From Desulfobulbaceae bacterium (GTDB taxonomy: Bacteria > Desulfobacterota > Desulfobulbia > Desulfobulbales > Desulfobulbaceae), in NCBI GenBank assembly GCA_012744275.1, contig JAAYIE010000084.1:24344-88343 (forward strand): a stretch of DNA of 64,000 bases, in the 5' to 3' direction. Positions within the stretch are counted from its first letter, which is position 1; each line of letters begins with the position of its first letter. Below are positions 28,801 through 39,279 of the stretch, piece by piece. A program made the translations under genes and the position numbers. The notes beneath the pieces are model-generated. The model was not told where the DNA came from and ran no database searches. It saw only the letters and a program-made list of their open reading frames with translations.

Positions 28801-29997
28801 TTGAGTATGAGTGTGCAAACAGATGTGATCTCCCACGGCGGAGGACTGGTTATAACGCCATCGACGGCCTATAAACGGACGCTCTGGATTCTGACCTTCA
28901 TTACGTCTTTGGGTATTCTCTTTGGCCTGCATTCCATGATTGCCGGTCACGAGCATACCTTTGGTGTGTCGCGGGAAGTGCCGTGGGGAATGGTGCTGGC
29001 AGCTTATGTGTTCTTCGTGGTCACCTCGACTGGCCTCTGCCTGGTGTCATCGATCGGCCATGTTTTTGGCTACGAGGCCTTCAAGCCCATTGCCAAGCGC
29101 TCGGTCTACTTGGCCATAGCCACTATTGTGTCGGGTTTTCTGGTCATTTTTTTTGAAATCGAGAACCCGTGGCGCATGGCGGTATACAATGTCATCTCGC
29201 CAAACCTTACCTCGAATATCTGGTGGATGGGCACCCTGTACGGCGCATATCTGTTTTTTATGCTGATTGAATTTGCCTTGCTGCAGGTTGGTAAGCACCG
29301 GGCCGCTGGCATGAGCGGATTGCTTGGCGTGGTTTCAGGTGTGGCCGCCCACTCCAACCTGGGGGCGGTATTTGGCCTGCTCAATGGTCGTGAATACTGG
29401 CACGGGCCGTATCTGCCTATCTACTTTATTGTGTCGGCAATGATGTCGGGTTGCGCTACTATCATCTTCTTTCACTGGCTTGGCTACCGCATCAACGGCT
29501 GGAAAATGAGTGAAAAACTGCAGGAATCCCTGCGGGCGGTAGGTAAGTTGGGGGCATTGCTCTACATTGCCATCATCTTCTTCACCAGTTGGAAGATGAT
29601 CTCTGGTATCGCTGGCAAGGTCCCTGGCAAGTACGAGGCCATGATGGCGGTTACCAGCGGGCCCTATGCCGGTCTTTTTTGGTTCGGTGAGATCTTCCTG
29701 GGCCTGGCCGCGCCTTTGATCATTATTCTGGCGGTACGGGCGCGGAACATCGGGGCAATGGCCTTTGGTTCCATCCTGAGCATCATCGGCATCTTTGTCA
29801 TGCGCTATGATCTTTTGATAATCGGTCAAATCATACCTGGTTTTCACACCATGCACCTGGAAGGGGTGCCGGGCATCCTGCCCTATACACCTTCACTCCA
29901 CGAATGGATGATCACCATTGCCGGCTTTACCTTCTGCGGCATCTTGTTCATGCTGGGCGAGCGGTTTTTCCGCGGCCATCTTTCCGAAGACCATTGA
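28801..29997 (+). CDS. NrfD/PsrC-family quinone-interacting membrane subunit (paralog 2)
   Basis: REVPWGMVLAAYVFFVVTSTGLCLVSSIGHVFG, SPNLTSNIWWMGTLYGAYLF; polytopic. Confidence 0.9.
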   Translation: MSMSVQTDVISHGGGLVITPSTAYKRTLWILTFITSLGILFGLHSMIAGHEHTFGVSREVPWGMVLAAYVFFVVTSTGLCLVSSIGHVFGYEAFKPIAKRSVYLAIATIVSGFLVIFFEIENPWRMAVYNVISPNLTSNIWWMGTLYGAYLFFMLIEFALLQVGKHRAAGMSGLLGVVSGVAAHSNLGAVFGLLNGREYWHGPYLPIYFIVSAMMSGCATIIFFHWLGYRINGWKMSEKLQESLRAVGKLGALLYIAIIFFTSWKMISGIAGKVPGKYEAMMAVTSGPYAGLFWFGEIFLGLAAPLIIILAVRARNIGAMAFGSILSIIGIFVMRYDLLIIGQIIPGFHTMHLEGVPGILPYTPSLHEWMITIAGFTFCGILFMLGERFFRGHLSEDH

Positions 29998-30006
29998 TCT
30001 CAATAA

Positions 30007-30037
30007 GCAGGGAAGGACGCAATACGTCCTTCCCTGC
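30007..30037. terminator. Perfect 13-bp stem-loop between NrfD paralog 2 and the convergent sigma-54 regulator
   Basis: GCAGGGAAGGACG-CAATA-CGTCCTTCCCTGC; short U-tract only. Confidence 0.65.
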
Positions 30038-30100
30038 TTACCACGACAGCCTGGCTGTCAACTCCCGGCCAGTTCTAGCCAGCTTCTCCTCCTGCTCCCG

Positions 30101-32557
30101 TTATTTTTTTTGCTTTCCTCTTTCTTTTGGCGCACCCTGTTGCGACGCCTTTTTGCCTCCTCCGCTGCTGCTGCTTTCATAGGCAGCAATTTTCCTGCGG
30201 AGAGTATCCCTGGAGATTCCCAGCTCTTGGCAGGTCGCATTTCTGTGGCCATGGTTGCGGGCCAGGCTCATGAGGATGGCCTGCTTTTCTATTTCGGCAA
30301 GGGTATGCCCATGGCCTGAGGCCGTAGACTTGGTGCCATCCTGCTGGTCCTGGTCGGAAGAAAACGGTTCCGGCAGATGTTGGGGTTGAATGTAACCGCC
30401 ACTGCAGAGGATGAAGGCAAATTCAATGATGTTTTCCAACTCCCGGATATTACCAGGATACGAGTAGCGCATGAGCAGGGTCAGGGCTTCATTGTCGATA
30501 CCCGCGATGTCTTTGCCCTGTTCTGCATTGAATTTATTGATAAAGTGATCGATCAGCAGGGCAATATCCTCCCTGCGTTCCCGTAGGGGCGGCAAGGTGA
30601 TGTTGACCACATTTAAGCGGTAGAAGAGGTCATCCCGAAAAGCGCCCGTCTGCACCAGTGAGGGCAAATCGCGATTCGTGGCGGAAATAATGCGCACATC
30701 GGCATGAATCGAGGTGTTGGAACCAAGCGGTTCGTAGACTTTTTCTTGCAGTACACGCAGTAGCTTGGCCTGAACAGTGCCAGGCAGTTCCCCAATTTCA
30801 TCCAGCATAATGGTGCCGCCTTCGGCGGCAGCAAACCGCCCTTGCCGGTCCTTCTTGGCATCGGTGAAGGCGCCGGCCTTGTAGCCGAAGAGTTCCGATT
30901 CCAAGAGGGTCTCGGGTAGTGCTGCGCAGTTGACCACGATAAAAGGTTTGTCGCTGCGTTCGCTGGTGGTATGGAGCGCCCGCGCTACCAGCTCCTTACC
31001 GGTGCCGCTTTCCCCTGAAATAAGCACTGTGCTCGTGCTGCGGGCAATGTCCGGCAAGATGGCAAAAAGTCGCTGCATGGCGGCTGACTTGGAAACGATC
31101 GAGTCAAAGGTATAGCGCTGGTGCAACTGTGCGCGTAATTCGTTGATGGCACTGAGGTCGCGGAAGGTTTCCACCCCGCCGATGATAGCGCCATCATGGT
31201 CGACGAGCGGCGAGGCACTTATGCTGATGGGTACCTTTTTGCCGGTGTGATTCCGAATGGTGATGGCGCGGTTGGCCACCGGTTCGCCCGTGTACAGCGA
31301 TTCCGCAATGGCACAGTTGTTGCCGCATATGGAGGAGTGAAAAATATCGGCACAGGATTTGCCAATGGCCTCTTCCTGTCGCCAACCAGTGATCAATTCC
31401 GCTGCCCGGTTGAAGGAGGTGATTTTCCAATTTTTATCTACCGTGAATACGCCATCGGCAATGGAATCAAGGATCAACCTGCTCCGCAGGGACACAGTTC
31501 TGTCCCGCAGGATTTCTATGTTGCCGATAACATTGCCCAGGCCATCATAAAGAGGGGTAGAGCTGGCAAAAACCGGCACAGAAATTTTGCTTTTGTGCTT
31601 GATGAAGAGTGGCTGTTCGACCGGCAGGCCGCCCAGGTGTGAGGAACGTTCTGCCAGACAGTTGTTCGAGCAAAAGCTGGAACGCATGATGTCGTAGCAT
31701 CTCTGGCCGATTACCTCTGCAGCCTTCCAACCGGTGAGCCTCTCCGCTGCCCGGTTGAAGGAGGTGATGGTTTTTTCAGTATCAATGGAGAAAACGGCAT
31801 CCGCAACTGAGGCCATCACCTGCTTGATGTAAAAGGAATCAGCACAATCCTGGAAGCAGAGCACCGTTCCCTGCATCCGTCCTGACTTATCCTGAAGCGA
31901 TGAGGACCGCAGAGACAGGGTGGTATAACCTCCATCTTTTTTTGGAAAAAGGATCAGCCGAGCTGTCCGACAAATGCCGCAACCGCCTGGAGAACCAGGC
32001 AGGTGTGTGCTATCGTTGAACAGTGCCGGGAGCAGTTTGGCGGCATCTTTACCGAGAATTTCATGGCGATTCCAGCCCGTCAGCTTTTCGGCTGCGCAGT
32101 TCATCGCAACAGCCCGCATGGCCTCATCCAGTATGAGTATCCCTTCAAAAAGAATGTCGGCCACCTGTTTGTCAAGACGACAGGCTGCGTCTGGCCACAG
32201 AATAAGCACATACCGATGCACTGTGTCCGCGTCCTTCACTTCATGCCCCGAGGCGGGGAGCGTTTGCAGGATATAGATAGAACAGGGCATGGCCGCCCGG
32301 CCCGGGGAGTGCAGGTTCAGGGTAAGGTAGGGCTGCAGGGTGGTGGTGCTGCACAGTTCCAGCAGGCGGTGGCGCAGTTCGCTGTCTTCGAGGCCGCTGT
32401 CAAAGAGCTCTTCCACCGGCTTTCCTTTCAGCAGTATCCCGGGTTGACCCAGGAGTATCTCTGCCTCGCGGTTAACTTCGGTTATGCGCAAGTTCTGGTC
32501 AAGAAAGAACAGGGCCGGAAGGGGAATAAAATGTTCTGGTGTTGGCTGCGTGGTCAT
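30101..32557 (-). CDS. Sigma-54-dependent transcriptional regulator with tandem PAS domains
   Basis: Repeated PAS (SFNRAAERLTGW, SFNRAAELITGW), AAA+ Walker A GESGTGKE, GAFTDA loop, C-terminal Fis-type HTH. Confidence 0.93.
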   Translation of the reverse strand: MTTQPTPEHFIPLPALFFLDQNLRITEVNREAEILLGQPGILLKGKPVEELFDSGLEDSELRHRLLELCSTTTLQPYLTLNLHSPGRAAMPCSIYILQTLPASGHEVKDADTVHRYVLILWPDAACRLDKQVADILFEGILILDEAMRAVAMNCAAEKLTGWNRHEILGKDAAKLLPALFNDSTHLPGSPGGCGICRTARLILFPKKDGGYTTLSLRSSSLQDKSGRMQGTVLCFQDCADSFYIKQVMASVADAVFSIDTEKTITSFNRAAERLTGWKAAEVIGQRCYDIMRSSFCSNNCLAERSSHLGGLPVEQPLFIKHKSKISVPVFASSTPLYDGLGNVIGNIEILRDRTVSLRSRLILDSIADGVFTVDKNWKITSFNRAAELITGWRQEEAIGKSCADIFHSSICGNNCAIAESLYTGEPVANRAITIRNHTGKKVPISISASPLVDHDGAIIGGVETFRDLSAINELRAQLHQRYTFDSIVSKSAAMQRLFAILPDIARSTSTVLISGESGTGKELVARALHTTSERSDKPFIVVNCAALPETLLESELFGYKAGAFTDAKKDRQGRFAAAEGGTIMLDEIGELPGTVQAKLLRVLQEKVYEPLGSNTSIHADVRIISATNRDLPSLVQTGAFRDDLFYRLNVVNITLPPLRERREDIALLIDHFINKFNAEQGKDIAGIDNEALTLLMRYSYPGNIRELENIIEFAFILCSGGYIQPQHLPEPFSSDQDQQDGTKSTASGHGHTLAEIEKQAILMSLARNHGHRNATCQELGISRDTLRRKIAAYESSSSGGGKKASQQGAPKERGKQKK

Positions 32558-32901
32558 AATGAAAATTGAAAGCGCAAAAAAAACGGCTATCTCGTCGTGT
32601 TTGTCAAGCTTATACCTGCACACTGAGGTGTTGAGCGGAGGGTCTCTCTACGTGTCTGTACGCTGTCAGCTTTGATGTAAGAAAAAAAGATCGAAATATT
32701 AATGAGATATTTATTTAGTATCGAAAAGTCTGTGCAGGATAAAATATGAAAGAAAAATTAACCAATACCATGATACTCGGACTTCTTTGTAAGCGCTGCA
32801 GTTTTCCCTTGAAGAATTTTATCAATATGATTTATTGAACCGAATTGCGAGGTCGATTAACCGAGCGAAAATTTATCCAGGGAGGCGTCAGGATATTTTT
32901 T

Positions 32902-35004
32902 ATGGCTGAAATGAAACACACAATTTGCGGTATGTGCGCTGTCCGTTGCCCCATTACAGTGCATGTGGAAAACGGCAGACCTGTATGGCTTGAAGGTAAT
33001 GCCAACGATGCAGCCATGGGCAAAAGCCTGTGCGCCAAGGGCGGCGCAACCTTTGCCCAGCGCGATGACAAACAACGTCCCCTAGGGCCGCTGCTGCGCA
33101 TGGGCAAGCGTGGCGAAGGCCAGTGGCGGGAAGTTTCCTGGGATGAGGCTTTCTCCTTTATTACCAGCAAGCTCGAAGGCATTATTGCCGAACATGGCGG
33201 GCGCGCGGTTATGATGTCCGACCGGGGCGGTCCCTTTGCTGATCTGCGTCAAGCCTTTATGAAGGCCATCGGTTCGCCCAACTATATGAACCATGACTGT
33301 ACCTGCGGCCGCAACACCCACCATGCTTCCCGTTCCGTGTACGGTATGGGCCGCAAAGACTTTGCCTATGATTATGAAAATGCTCGCCATATAGTCCTGT
33401 TTGGGCGTAACATCACTGAATCCCTGCGGGTGAAGGAAGTGAAAAGCGTGCTCAAGGGACTAAAAAACGGTGCGCATCTCACCTATATTGATCCGCGGTT
33501 TTCGGTGACCGCCGGTAAGGCTACCAGGTACTGGCAAATCAAGCCAGGTACCGACTATGCTCTGTTGTTGGCCATTGCCCATGTTGTAGTCGACAAGGGG
33601 TACTATGATGCTGAGTTCGTTGAGCGCTATGTCACCGGCCTTGATGAATTCAGGACTTTTCTCGGGCCCTACACTCCTGAATGGGCGGAAAAGGAAACCG
33701 GCATCAAGGCGAAAGATATTGAGGCTTTTTGTTTCCAGATCAATGAAGACCGGCCTAAGGTAATTTTTCATCCTGGTTGGATGTATACTCGTTATCGGGA
33801 CTCGTTTTATGCCTCCCGCATGTTGCATATTTTGAACGCCCTTATGGGATCAATTGAACAGAAGGGCGGCCTGTTCTATGTTAAAGGTGCCAAAGATGCG
33901 GGCAAAAAAGGTTTGAAGAGCATTGCTGGTTCCATTCCAGCGGTCAAGGAAGAACGCGCCGATGGGTGTGGTTCCCGCTATCCCTACTTCGACACCAGCG
34001 GAGGCATGCTCCACCTGGCCTTTGATGCGTTGGACAAGGCTGATCCTTACCCGATCAAGGCGTATTTTATTCACAGGCACAATCCGCTCATCGCCCTGCC
34101 CGATCCAGTCGAGCAGCGGCGCATTCTCGACAAGCTGGATCTAATCGTATCGGTTGATGTCAACTACAGTGAATCGGCTTGGTATGCGGATGTCATCTTA
34201 CCGGAAAACACCTATCTCGAGCGTGGCGATATTCTGCGCATGGAGAAAGGATTGAAGCCGGGTTTCGGACGGCGGCAGCAGTGTGTTGTGCCACTCAATA
34301 ACACCAAGGCGGGTTGGGAAATCTACTTGGAACTGGCGCGGCGACTGGGCAAGGAAGAATATCTGCCCTTCAAGACCTTGGAAGACATTTGGGCCTTCCA
34401 GTTACAGGATACTGATGTCTCCATCGAGGATTTCGATGCTAAGGGTTTTGTCAAGCTGAGCCAGGACGCCATCTGGTACGACCGTGACAAGCTTAGTTTT
34501 GGCACGGAGTCTGGCAAGATCGAGCTGTTCAACCAAAAGCTCGAGTCGCAGGGGGTTCCCTCCTTTATCCCGTACACTGCTCCGGAGGAGGCTCCAGCAG
34601 GAAGCTTCAGGCTGCTCTATGGTCGCTGCGGCTACCAGGCCCACGGGCAGCATCAGAACAATCCGATTTTGTCACAGCTGCTGGATGAAAATCACCTGTG
34701 GATTCACCCCGAGCCTGCAGCTGAACTCGGTATTAAGGAAGGTGACCTGGTTGAAGTTAGCAGTGGCGATGTCACTGGACATATCCGCGCCAGAGTAACC
34801 AACATGATCCATCCTGAGGCGGTTTTTATGTTGCATGGTTTCGGTACGCAGGTGCCGTTGCAGAAGCGGGCCCTGAACAAAGGGCTTGCAGACCAAATTT
34901 TTATGCAGGGAAAACTGACCGACTGGGACAAGGCCGGAGGTGGAGTCAATATTTGTCAGAGTTTCGTCACCATTAAGCCGGCGGTCAGCCAGGAGCTGAA
35001 ATAA
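32902..35004 (+). CDS. Molybdopterin oxidoreductase (MopB; polysulfide/thiosulfate reductase-like), no visible Tat signal
   Basis: CGMCAVRCPITVHVENGRPVWLEG...LCAKGG 4Fe-4S motif; FGRNITES, RCGYQAHGQHQNNP; molydop-binding C-terminus. Confidence 0.9.
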   Translation: MAEMKHTICGMCAVRCPITVHVENGRPVWLEGNANDAAMGKSLCAKGGATFAQRDDKQRPLGPLLRMGKRGEGQWREVSWDEAFSFITSKLEGIIAEHGGRAVMMSDRGGPFADLRQAFMKAIGSPNYMNHDCTCGRNTHHASRSVYGMGRKDFAYDYENARHIVLFGRNITESLRVKEVKSVLKGLKNGAHLTYIDPRFSVTAGKATRYWQIKPGTDYALLLAIAHVVVDKGYYDAEFVERYVTGLDEFRTFLGPYTPEWAEKETGIKAKDIEAFCFQINEDRPKVIFHPGWMYTRYRDSFYASRMLHILNALMGSIEQKGGLFYVKGAKDAGKKGLKSIAGSIPAVKEERADGCGSRYPYFDTSGGMLHLAFDALDKADPYPIKAYFIHRHNPLIALPDPVEQRRILDKLDLIVSVDVNYSESAWYADVILPENTYLERGDILRMEKGLKPGFGRRQQCVVPLNNTKAGWEIYLELARRLGKEEYLPFKTLEDIWAFQLQDTDVSIEDFDAKGFVKLSQDAIWYDRDKLSFGTESGKIELFNQKLESQGVPSFIPYTAPEEAPAGSFRLLYGRCGYQAHGQHQNNPILSQLLDENHLWIHPEPAAELGIKEGDLVEVSSGDVTGHIRARVTNMIHPEAVFMLHGFGTQVPLQKRALNKGLADQIFMQGKLTDWDKAGGGVNICQSFVTIKPAVSQELK

Positions 35005-35507
35005 TGAGTAAGTATCACGTTCTTCAGGATGTCAAGGACTGCATCGGCTGCCGCGCCTGCGAGGTACACTGCAAGGAAAAGAACAGCAGCGGCCCCGGGG
35101 TGTACAACTGTAAAATGGTCGAAGTTGTCGCACCTGCAGGTAAGAAGATGCGGGTGGATTATGTCTATCTTTCCTGCTTCCACTGCAAGAAGCCGTGGTG
35201 CGTGGATGCCTGTCCCACTGGAGCGATGCGTCAGCGCGATGAAGACGGCATTGTCTATGTGGAAGGAGCCTCCTGTGTTGGCTGCAAAGCCTGCATCACC
35301 GCTTGTCCCTGGACAGTACCGCAGTGGAATCCGGAAACCGGTAAGGTGGAAAAATGCGATCTGTGCAAGGACAGGATCGATGCTGGCCTAGAGCCGGCCT
35401 GTGTCACTAAGTGCACCACCGGCTGCCTTACCTTCACCACGCCTGCAAAGGCATCGCAGGCGAGCCGTCAGGCCTTTGCCGAACGGATCATGAAGCACAG
35501 ACGCTGA
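35004..35507 (+). CDS. 4Fe-4S ferredoxin subunit (DmsB/PsrB-like, four clusters)
   Basis: CIGCRACEVHC, CFHCKKPWCVDACP, CVGCKACITACP, CDLCKDRIDAGLEPACVTKC; TAATG overlap with upstream MopB gene. Confidence 0.93.
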   Translation: MSKYHVLQDVKDCIGCRACEVHCKEKNSSGPGVYNCKMVEVVAPAGKKMRVDYVYLSCFHCKKPWCVDACPTGAMRQRDEDGIVYVEGASCVGCKACITACPWTVPQWNPETGKVEKCDLCKDRIDAGLEPACVTKCTTGCLTFTTPAKASQASRQAFAERIMKHRR

Positions 35508-35517
35508 GGCGGCGAAC

Positions 35518-35886
35518 ATGGACTTCATTCCCCGCGAATACCTGGGTATTCTGCTACTCCTGCTGTTTGGCTCGCTCTTTGGCGTGCTGACCTTGTTTAT
35601 TGGTCGTTTTTTCCGTCTGAGCAGGCCCTACCGCGAAAAGCTGATTGCATACGAATCGGGCAATGAACCGACGGAAGAGCCGCGTATGCGTTTTTCCGTC
35701 AAGTTTTATCTCATCGCCATCCTCTTTGTTCTGTTTGATGTGGAAGCAATCTATCTCTACCCCTGGGCTGTCACCTACGATTTTTTAGGTCTTTTTGCCT
35801 TGATTGAGATGCTGCTCTTCATCTTTCTGCTCCTGGTCGGCTATGTGTATGCCTGGAAAAAAGGTGCTCTGGAGTGGACAAAATGA
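35518..35886 (+). CDS. nuoA: NADH-quinone oxidoreductase subunit A
   Basis: [44 protein letters not shown]. Confidence 0.95.
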   Translation: MDFIPREYLGILLLLLFGSLFGVLTLFIGRFFRLSRPYREKLIAYESGNEPTEEPRMRFSVKFYLIAILFVLFDVEAIYLYPWAVTYDFLGLFALIEMLLFIFLLLVGYVYAWKKGALEWTK

Positions 35887-36395
35887 GCCAGGACAAGATA
35901 GTTCAGCTGCCCGATGGTTTGCGACTTTTTCCTGGCGCAGGCGCCATTCTTGGGCCCCTCGATAAGCTGGTAAACTGGGGTCGGGCTGGTTCCATCTGGC
36001 CGGTAACCTTTGGCCTTGCCTGCTGCGCCATTGAAATGATGGATGCCGGCGCTTCCACGAATGACCAGGATCGTTTCGGTATTCTGTTCCGCGCCAGCCC
36101 AAGGCAGGCCGATTGTATGGTGGTAGCTGGCACCCTCTCCAAAAAAATGGCACCGGCACTGCGCCGTGTCTACGATCAGATGCCAGAGCCGCGTTATGTG
36201 ATGGCCATGGGAAGTTGCGCCTGCAGCGGTGGCGTATTTGATACCTATGCGGTGACACAGGGAGTTGACCAGATCGTGCCGGTGGATGTGTATGTACCGG
36301 GTTGCCCGCCGCGCCCGGAGGCCCTGTTGGAAGGTTTTCTCAAACTGAAGGAAAAAATACTGGCTGAAGAGTTCCGATGGAGCAACGTGCGATAG
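35883..36395 (+). CDS. nuoB: NADH-quinone oxidoreductase subunit B
   Basis: [44 protein letters not shown]. Confidence 0.95.
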   Translation: MSQDKIVQLPDGLRLFPGAGAILGPLDKLVNWGRAGSIWPVTFGLACCAIEMMDAGASTNDQDRFGILFRASPRQADCMVVAGTLSKKMAPALRRVYDQMPEPRYVMAMGSCACSGGVFDTYAVTQGVDQIVPVDVYVPGCPPRPEALLEGFLKLKEKILAEEFRWSNVR

Positions 36396-37057
36396 CCGAT
36401 ACCCTCAAGGTGCAGTTCCCTGAAGAGGTGCTTGATATTATCGAACACCATGATCAGGTCGGGGTTCTGCTCCGGCCTGACCGGATTGTGCCGATCCTGC
36501 GCTGGTTGCGGGATACGGACTATCTCTGCATGGACCATTTGCGTGCCCTGTGCGGTGTAGATAACAAAAGACGGCAAACATCATATTCCGAGCGTTTTGA
36601 GGTAGTATACCAGCTCTATTCCACTTCCCTGCGCCACGGGATCCGCCTGCGGGTACTGCTGCCCGAAGAGGACGCCCACGTGGAGTCGGCGGTTTCCCTG
36701 TGGCCGGGAGCCAATTGGCTGGAGCGTGAAGTCTTTGACATGTTCGGCATCCGTTTTGACAACCATCCCAACATGAGACGGGTACTGTTGCCCGACGATT
36801 GGGTAGGGCATCCCCTGCTCAAGGAATATCCACTTAAGGGCAAAAAAGAATGGCAGGGTTTGGTGGATCTCAAAAAATTGGCACGAGAGTTGGATCAGCA
36901 CGGATTTTATCCACCACCGCTGGCAGACGAAAAGAAGACCGTTCCGGTCAAGACTGTTGCCAAGGCCGTCAAGGCTGCAGTAGCAGTTGAACCCACAGAC
37001 GGTACGGCTCCTGCTGAAAAAATGGCAAAAACACTGCGTGAGAGGGATCAGGCATGA
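36377..37057 (+). CDS. nuoC: NADH-quinone oxidoreductase subunit C with A/K-rich C-terminal extension
   Basis: [44 protein letters not shown]. Confidence 0.94.
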   Translation: MEQRAIADTLKVQFPEEVLDIIEHHDQVGVLLRPDRIVPILRWLRDTDYLCMDHLRALCGVDNKRRQTSYSERFEVVYQLYSTSLRHGIRLRVLLPEEDAHVESAVSLWPGANWLEREVFDMFGIRFDNHPNMRRVLLPDDWVGHPLLKEYPLKGKKEWQGLVDLKKLARELDQHGFYPPPLADEKKTVPVKTVAKAVKAAVAVEPTDGTAPAEKMAKTLRERDQA

Positions 37058-38283
37058 GTGATACCGCCAGGCAGACGGTGGAAGTGCCGGTCGCCACGGG
37101 TGACGAAGATCGTTACCGGTTGCGCATGGGGCCGCAGCATCCCGCTACCCACGGGGTTCTGCGGGTTGATTTGGAACTGGACGGCGAAACTATCGTCGCT
37201 TGCGACCCCCAGGTCGGCTATCTGCACCGTGGTATCGAAAAACTGGCCGAAAACCGCACCTATGCTCAAGCCCTCATCCTGACCGACCGGCTGGATTACA
37301 TCGCGGCCATGTCGAACAACTGCGGCTTCTGTGTGGCAGTGGAAAAGCTCCTCGCCATCTCGCCGCCTTTGCGCGCCCGGTATATCCGCACCATCGTGAA
37401 CGAGATGTCGCGACTGTCCTCGCATCTGCTGTGGCTGGCCACGCATGCGCTGGATATCGGTGCCATGACAGTCTTTTTGTACTGCTTTCGCGAGCGAGAG
37501 ATGCTGCTGGAACTCTTTGAGGAGTTGTGCGGCGCGCGTCTTACCTTCTCTTATCCTCGCATCGGTGGGGTGCGTCAGGATGTGAGCGCATCATTTATTA
37601 GCGGTTTACAGCATTTTATTGATATCTTCCCGGAAAAGATCCTGGAATATGAAACCCTTATCGACACCAACCGGATTTGGCTGAAGCGGACGGTCGGTAT
37701 CGGCAAGGTCTCGGCAGAAGAGGCGCTTGGGCTTGGCCTGACCGGAGCTTGCCTGAGGGCATCGGGTGTAGACTACGACATTCGTAAGCACCAGCCCTAT
37801 GACGCTTACGACCTGGTTGACTTTGAAGTACCCATAGCCATGGAGGGCGACAGCTACGCCCGTTACCGCTGCCGCATGGAAGAAATGCGACAGTCGGTGC
37901 GTATCCTGCAACAGTGTGTCGACCAGTTGCCACCCGGCCCTATCGTGAGCGAGGATGCGCCGGATCTGCACATGTCGCAGCGGATTATACCGTTTCGCGA
38001 GGCACGGGTCAGCAGTTACGGCACCGCCCTGATTGCTCTTTCCCACAAAACCAAGCCCACCTATCCCTCCGGTGACATCTATGTGGCCACCGAAGTTCCC
38101 AAGGGTGAATTGGGCTTCTATATTATTTCCGACGGCTCACCGCGGGCTTACCGCATGCATATCCGTTCCCCATCCTTCATCCACATCAGTGCGTTGCCTG
38201 CACTATCTGAAGGGGGGCTGGTGGCTGATCTCATTACCAATATCGGCAGTATTGATGTGGTGCTGGGCGAGTCTGACCGGTGA
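37054..38283 (+). CDS. nuoD: NADH-quinone oxidoreductase subunit D
   Basis: MGPQHPATHGVLRVDLELDGE, GYLHRGIEKLAENRTY. Confidence 0.96.
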   Translation: MSDTARQTVEVPVATGDEDRYRLRMGPQHPATHGVLRVDLELDGETIVACDPQVGYLHRGIEKLAENRTYAQALILTDRLDYIAAMSNNCGFCVAVEKLLAISPPLRARYIRTIVNEMSRLSSHLLWLATHALDIGAMTVFLYCFREREMLLELFEELCGARLTFSYPRIGGVRQDVSASFISGLQHFIDIFPEKILEYETLIDTNRIWLKRTVGIGKVSAEEALGLGLTGACLRASGVDYDIRKHQPYDAYDLVDFEVPIAMEGDSYARYRCRMEEMRQSVRILQQCVDQLPPGPIVSEDAPDLHMSQRIIPFREARVSSYGTALIALSHKTKPTYPSGDIYVATEVPKGELGFYIISDGSPRAYRMHIRSPSFIHISALPALSEGGLVADLITNIGSIDVVLGESDR

Positions 38284-38298
38284 GTTGAGGAGAACTGT

Positions 38299-39264
38299 AT
38301 GCACATTCTCATCCTGCTTTTCTATATAGTGATTCTCTTCGCAGTGGTCATGCTGCACGTTGCTTACGCCACGTATTTCGAGCGCAAGATCATCGGCCAT
38401 ATGCAGGTGCGCATGGGGCCGATGGAAGTTGGTTGGCACGGCTTGCTTCAGCCCATTGCCGATGGCGTCAAATGCTTTTTTAAGGAAGATGTCATCCCTG
38501 AAAACGTGGATGCCTTCGGCTTCCGCATGGCACCAGTGGTCAGCCTTGCCGCCATGGTCGGAGCACTGGCGGTACTGCCCTTTGCCCCGGGCTGGGTCAT
38601 CGCGGATATCGATATCGGCCTGCTCTATATCTTCGCCATGAGTGGACTTGCCAGCTATGGTGTTATCCTGGCCGGATGGTCATCCAATTCGAAGTTCAGT
38701 TTCCTGGGCGGACTTCGATCCATGGCCCAGGTGATCAGTTATGAAATCGCCATGGGGCTCAGCCTGGTTGGGGTCATGCTGCTCTCGGGCTCCCTGAACC
38801 TGACCACCATTGTCGAAGCGCAGAGCGGCACTTTTGGCGGCATGTACATTTTTCCGCAAATTATCGCCTTCGGCATTTTTTTTGTGGCGATGCTCGCCGA
38901 GACAAACCGGGTACCCTTCGATTTACCCGAAGCCGAAGCAGAGCTGGTTTCCGGCTATTCCACAGAATACAGCGGCATGCGCTACGCCATCTTTTTCATG
39001 GCAGAGTATGTGGGCATGCTGGTTATGTCCGCTTTGGGTACGATTTGCTTTTTCGGTGGCTGGAGCGGCCCCTTTGCGGTTCCGTTCTTCCCGGCGCTGT
39101 GGTTCGTACTCAAGGTGTATGCCTTCATGTTTGTATTTATCTGGATACGGGCCACCATGCCGCGCTACCGTTACGACCAGCTCATGGAACTGGGCTGGAA
39201 ATGGCTCATCCCGCTTGCCCTGGCCAACATCGTGGTCACGGCAGTGTGCAAGGTTTTGTTCTGA
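38299..39264 (+). CDS. nuoH: NADH-quinone oxidoreductase subunit H
   Basis: ERKIIGHMQVRMGPMEVGWHGLLQPIADGVK; AETNRVPFDLPEAEAELVSGYSTEYSGM. Confidence 0.96.
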   Translation: MHILILLFYIVILFAVVMLHVAYATYFERKIIGHMQVRMGPMEVGWHGLLQPIADGVKCFFKEDVIPENVDAFGFRMAPVVSLAAMVGALAVLPFAPGWVIADIDIGLLYIFAMSGLASYGVILAGWSSNSKFSFLGGLRSMAQVISYEIAMGLSLVGVMLLSGSLNLTTIVEAQSGTFGGMYIFPQIIAFGIFFVAMLAETNRVPFDLPEAEAELVSGYSTEYSGMRYAIFFMAEYVGMLVMSALGTICFFGGWSGPFAVPFFPALWFVLKVYAFMFVFIWIRATMPRYRYDQLMELGWKWLIPLALANIVVTAVCKVLF

Positions 39265-39279
39265 GGCCGGGGCGGTTTT

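Noticed and set aside
32902-35004. Interpretation of the MopB protein as NuoG
   Set aside because: N-terminus begins directly with a MopB 4Fe-4S motif and lacks the 2Fe-2S/4Fe-4S N-terminal domains of NuoG; paired with a DmsB-type subunit as in PsrA/PsrB
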